This document shows, piece by piece, positions 62,825 through 64,000 of a stretch of 64,000 nucleotides of DNA. The stretch lies in assembly GCA_040954595.2 (NCBI GenBank), contig CM082598.2, positions 2,418,001 through 2,482,000 of the forward strand. The letters run 5' to 3'. The translations under genes and the position numbers were made by a program. Within the stretch, counting starts at the first letter, position 1. Each line of letters begins with the position of its first letter. Source of the stretch: Balanoglossus misakiensis (taxonomy: Eukaryota; Hemichordata). The notes below the pieces were generated by a model. That model worked only from the letters and a program-made list of their open reading frames with translations. It did not search any database and was not told the origin of the DNA.

Positions 62825-64000
62825 TTTCTCCAGCAAATTACTTCGGTTATACCTCTTTGATGAAAAAATACACCATATGCATATCTTTCTGACGGAACAT
62901 GGTGTGATCAAAATAGTACAACGACCTTAGAACTACAAACGATACCATTATATGTCCTTGCTATCAGAATGCTAATATATACAATGCCTTGGCTTGTCCT
63001 TCACCCATAGAGGCTAAGCCATAATGTATCATCATCTAAAATCACATTATATTTATTTCCCGATATCAAATTAAGCAACTAGTAGATTCTCTGATGCCTG
63101 AGATCAATACTGTAACATGATAGAGCACGCAATCAAAGGAAGTTCAGCTAAAGCACCAGCAATTTTTTGTGACCAAATTACATGCTCATGACAGCGTCAC
63201 GAAGGCAGTTTGATCTCTGTAATGCATAAATAACATGCTACTTCGAAAGTGTACCGATAACTATGCATACTCTTCAGGGAATTTAAAAGGGAAGGGGTCG
63301 CCGCACCGCGTGGGTGTCCCCCTTGAAGAGAATATGTCCTCCCATACCAGCACAAACCTCACTTCAGACACTACAACCTACTAGGAAATTCAGTTGCTGC
63401 CATGCCCAGTCTACGCTACGGTTGGCTGCTTCGATCATTTTAAGAATTATCATATTTCAGGGATTTGTGGATGAATTATAATGTTTATAAACAAACAAGT
63501 GCGCGACGAGATGACCCGTTCACTTTAATTTCTACAATGTGTGATATATTCAAAATGCTAATTTTTTTCACATTTAAAATTCTAACAACGTGATCTCTGT
63601 GATGAATGTTGAAGAATTCAATCCTAGAGAATATTCCGAAATGCTGCGAGCTCTTGTTTGCATCGTGATGCAAAGCTCAACGTAGTTTAATACACAAGAT
63701 ACCTTTCGGTCTTAAAAGGCATTTGAATCTCCGCCATGCCCCATGGACAAAATAAATGTTTCCTTTTCGACATGCCGAAATGTCGGATATATCTATCAGT
63801 CACCTGTGTACATATCTACTGGGACGGGAAAACGTCTGTCACACTCTACTGCACAGCATGGATGCATTATGGTGTGAAAGAAAGACATTACCAGGGTCTA
63901 GTAGACTGACGAAGAACTGACGCTATAGATGAAAACATTCTTATCGCGTGCATATCTAGACCGAAATCAAGTTTAATGCCTATGCCGCGGAAATTAAAAG

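Larger units (their letters stand above)
60080..64000. other. Probable intron 2 of gene E, to the window edge
   Basis: Carries the third TATG array and the TC repeat, and a CRE octamer at 61298-61305. No exon 3 (45 bp, E/D-E-K-x-Q ... W-x-x-Q) was recognised. Confidence 0.6.

Noticed and set aside
1-64000. CRISPR arrays, bacterial operons, rRNA or tRNA genes
   Set aside because: No spaced direct repeats, no run of intact adjacent coding frames, and no T-arm plus acceptor-stem pattern was seen; the tandem repeats present are microsatellites or diverged minisatellites.

Overview
The window is animal nuclear DNA. Coding sequence is broken into short exons with GT-AG splice sites, introns run from about 120 bp to nearly 7 kb, non-coding DNA is AT-rich, and there are long tetranucleotide microsatellites and at least one DNA transposon. 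The species cannot be named from sequence alone. The exon layout and repeats fit an invertebrate, probably marine (a deuterostome or a lophotrochozoan); that is inference.

The main content is a head-to-tail plus-strand cluster of Cys-loop (pentameric ligand-gated ion channel) subunit genes of the nicotinic acetylcholine receptor type. Gene A (about 12961-32669) is stretched over 20 kb. Gene B (36576-39281), gene C (40601-45119) and gene D (46308-49551) are compact six-exon genes encoding about 524, 529 and 529 residues. Gene E (55832 onward) has its first two exons here and runs off the right edge. A-D share one plan: signal-peptide exon (not located for A), about 137-152 bp exon, 45 bp exon, 110 bp exon, one large exon of about 1.04-1.09 kb (Cys-loop to the M3-M4 loop), and a 111 bp last exon with M4. 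Intron phases are identical at each junction. This is the classic neuronal nAChR plan, so the cluster arose by tandem duplication; C and D are the closest pair.

The subunits keep the Trp residues of loops B and D, the 13-residue Cys-loop and an acidic -1' residue in M2, which predicts a cation channel. They lack the loop C vicinal cysteines and the loop A tyrosine. They are therefore non-alpha or atypical subunits whose agonist cannot be read from sequence.

Between B and C lies an orphan copy of a signal-peptide exon (39737-39841), clearly related to exon 1 of gene C, with no splice donor at the aligned position: a relic of a lost or rearranged family member. Intron 3 of gene C holds a 1.16 kb non-autonomous DNA transposon (41777-42933) with related inverted ends and TTAA flanks. 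A small, uncertain membrane-protein reading frame lies at 33140-33547 between A and B.

The rest (1-12960, the large introns of A and E, 49552-55831 and 60080-64000) shows microsatellites, hairpins and short chance reading frames, but no gene I can support.
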